From: Welwitschia mirabilis
Lineage: Eukaryota > Gnetophyta > Gnetopsida > Welwitschiales
Assembly: GCA_051453625.1 (NCBI GenBank)
Contig: JBOZIK010000001.1
Location: forward strand, 269,361,438-269,425,437
Direction: 5' to 3'
DNA: 64,000 nt
Part shown: piece by piece, positions 62,726 to 64,000 of the stretch
Layout: the number at the start of each line of letters is the position of its first letter
Position numbering within the stretch: the stretch's first letter is position 1
Notes under the pieces: generated by a model
Told to the model about the DNA's origin: nothing
What the model saw: the letters and a program-made list of their open reading frames with translations, nothing else
Databases searched by the model: none
Program-made: the position numbers and the translations under genes

Positions 62726-63250
62726 ACGATGAAAGAGTAGATTTTAATATATCATGACTTTTATCCTTCTTGATATTTGTAAAAGTACTTGGTTTATAAA
62801 AAAATTATTTTTTTGTTCATTGGAATCAGAAAAACTTATTTCATTGTGATACATGGAAGGTTTAAAAGTGGTGGATAAGGGGAAAAAATTAAAAAAAGGG
62901 TATTCTTTCAATGCTTATTAGATATTTTTCAATGCATGTTTTGAATTGATGAAATATTGTTATGGGTCTATGAAAGATTAAGAACAAACTAGCATAAGGA
63001 AATGATGTATGTAACTAACCTTGCTAATTAAAGTAACCAAATGACTCGTTGTAGGACAAATTTGATGTTTTATTCTATTTTACACATCAATTATACTTAT
63101 CACTCAACCTCATTCAACTTATTAATGATTAATCTTATCTAATTTAATGTGATCAATCTTATCTAATTTAATATGATCATATTACTTAATGGGTAAAATA
63201 ATGTGTATGTTTTTTGACCAATTGAATCAAGAACCTTGGTTTATCATTTA

Positions 63251-63262
63251 CCTATAAATAGA
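63251..63262 (+). promoter_or_regulatory. TATA box of the gypsy LTR
   Basis: CCTATAAATAGA followed by a pyrimidine-rich CCCTTTCCTCTCTT, a usual layout for an LTR start site. Confidence 0.55.
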
Positions 63263-64000
63263 GCCCTTTCCTCTCTTAAAAATTAGGTTTTCATTTTTAT
63301 GCAGCAAACACCATGAAATTTGTTGCTTATTCTTTTATCTTCTTCTCCTCTTTTCATCCTCTTTCTTTTGAGTGTGGAGCTTTGAGCTAAAGATCTTAAA
63401 GCTTAGGACCTCATCAAATATTTCTGTATCTCCATCAAGTACTAGTTTCTAATCATTACTTTTCTAAGTAGGCTTCTTTACTTATTTTATTCTTATGTTA
63501 TCCCTTTTTCTCAAGAAAATTAGTGGCATAATAGAGTATTGTCATAGGCCATTACGTATGCTTATTGTAATGTTTCTTTTATTGAAATTATTCCTTCCAT
63601 TAGGCTTAAACCAAGATAAGAGAGAGATTTTAGGGATCTCATAACATTTATAGTTGATGAGGTTACCAATGGAAAATTTTGGTCAAGTGACCAGAGGGTT
63701 CACTTTACTATCTTGGTACTCGTATTCATTGTGCATTGGAAATTATGGAATGCTTTTTATAGTTTTATTGTGCATCAAATATGTAATAGAATCCTCTTAT
63801 TAGGGTAAATTATCTAACCTTGAACCTTATTTACCATAGGTAAGCCTTGATGTTAATCCCAAGGTTTATTGAATTTGTTTGCTTTAAATTAGTCTTGTGC
63901 ATTGATCTTTTCTAATTCATGTAGATTTGTATTCATAATCATTTACATTGTATATTACATAAAACAATTAAATTAAGTATTTATATCAATTTCAGAAACA

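Larger units (their letters stand above)
39493..64000 (+). mobile_element. Large chromovirus-like Ty3/gypsy element, interrupted twice, running off the window
   Basis: Plus-strand element with 5' LTR 39493-43547, degenerate primer site 43551-43563, gag 44750-45025 and 55212-55380, pol 55770-61560, polypurine tract 61621-61631 and 3' LTR from 61632 beyond the window. Copia-2 (45026-55211) splits gag; a 2.6-kb LTR element (58037-60626) splits integrase. LTR ends are mutually inverted: TGTCATATCCC at the start, GGGGTATGACA at the end. Domain order PR-RT-RH-IN is that of gypsy. Stops in every domain show it is dead. Without the two insertions it would be at least 11.7 kb in this window. Confidence 0.85.
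61632..64000 (+). repeat. Gypsy 3' LTR, truncated by the window edge
   Basis: Starts TGTCATATCCCATATTTTG after the polypurine tract. Matches the 5' LTR on both sides of a 1.5-kb segment (62013-63540) that the 5' LTR lacks. That segment holds CCTATAAATAGAGCCC (63251-63266), a good LTR TATA box. N gap 62323-62725 is flanked by a 43-bp duplication. Confidence 0.8.

Noticed and set aside
1-64000. CRISPR arrays, bacterial operons, rRNA or tRNA genes
   Set aside because: No regularly spaced repeats, ribosome binding sites, rRNA blocks or tRNA cloverleaves noticed; spliced plant gene and plant retroelements throughout.

Overview
This is plant nuclear DNA: one intact-looking gene at the left end, then about 58 kb of old, heavily mutated transposable elements. 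The gene (692-3394, minus strand) is recognisably GDP-L-galactose phosphorylase (VTC2/GGP), the plant ascorbate-pathway enzyme. It has seven GT-AG exons, a TATA box and a long leader holding the conserved-type upstream ORF known to control this gene. The rest is AT-rich, poor in CpG and full of decayed Ty1/copia, Ty3/gypsy and LINE elements with stops and frameshifts. Low gene density with ancient, strongly diverged LTR pairs fits a large-genome seed plant, possibly a gymnosperm; that placement is inference only.

Layout. 1-690: downstream flank of VTC2 with candidate poly(A) signals. 692-3394: VTC2 coding exons; 3395-about 4068: leader with two uORFs; 4095-4104: TATA box; to about 5.1 kb: CpG-containing upstream flank. 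6.6-7.0 kb: decayed J-domain (DnaJ-like) coding remnant. 8.2-10.2 kb: L1-type LINE remnant (minus). 10.3-11.0 kb: LTR-like fragment plus a dispersed repeat, interrupted by Copia-1 (about 11040-19351, plus). 21.6-26.8 kb: Athila-like gypsy remnant (minus). 27.1-27.4 kb: second copy of the dispersed repeat. 27.6-30.6 kb: L1-type LINE (plus). 30.6-37.7 kb: nothing recognisable. 37.7-39.5 kb: a different kind of LINE (minus), which appears cut by a large chromovirus-like gypsy element (39493 to beyond 64000, plus). That gypsy is itself interrupted in gag by Copia-2 (45026-55211, minus) and in integrase by a 2.6-kb LTR element with no recognisable pol (58037-60626).

How the parts relate. VTC2 is the only plausible working gene. 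Its leader suggests translational feedback: the only AUG uORF between the TATA box and the main start ends five nucleotides before the ACG of the longer uORF. The TE nest gives a relative order of insertion: LINE, then gypsy, then Copia-2 and the small LTR element. Two features stand out in the TEs: an accessory ORF between pol and the 3' LTR of Copia-2, and an iterated decamer in both copia elements whose ancestral form was probably the palindrome AAGACGTCTT, worn down by CpG loss. Several assembly gaps are flanked by near-identical sequence, so they are probably unmerged contig overlaps.
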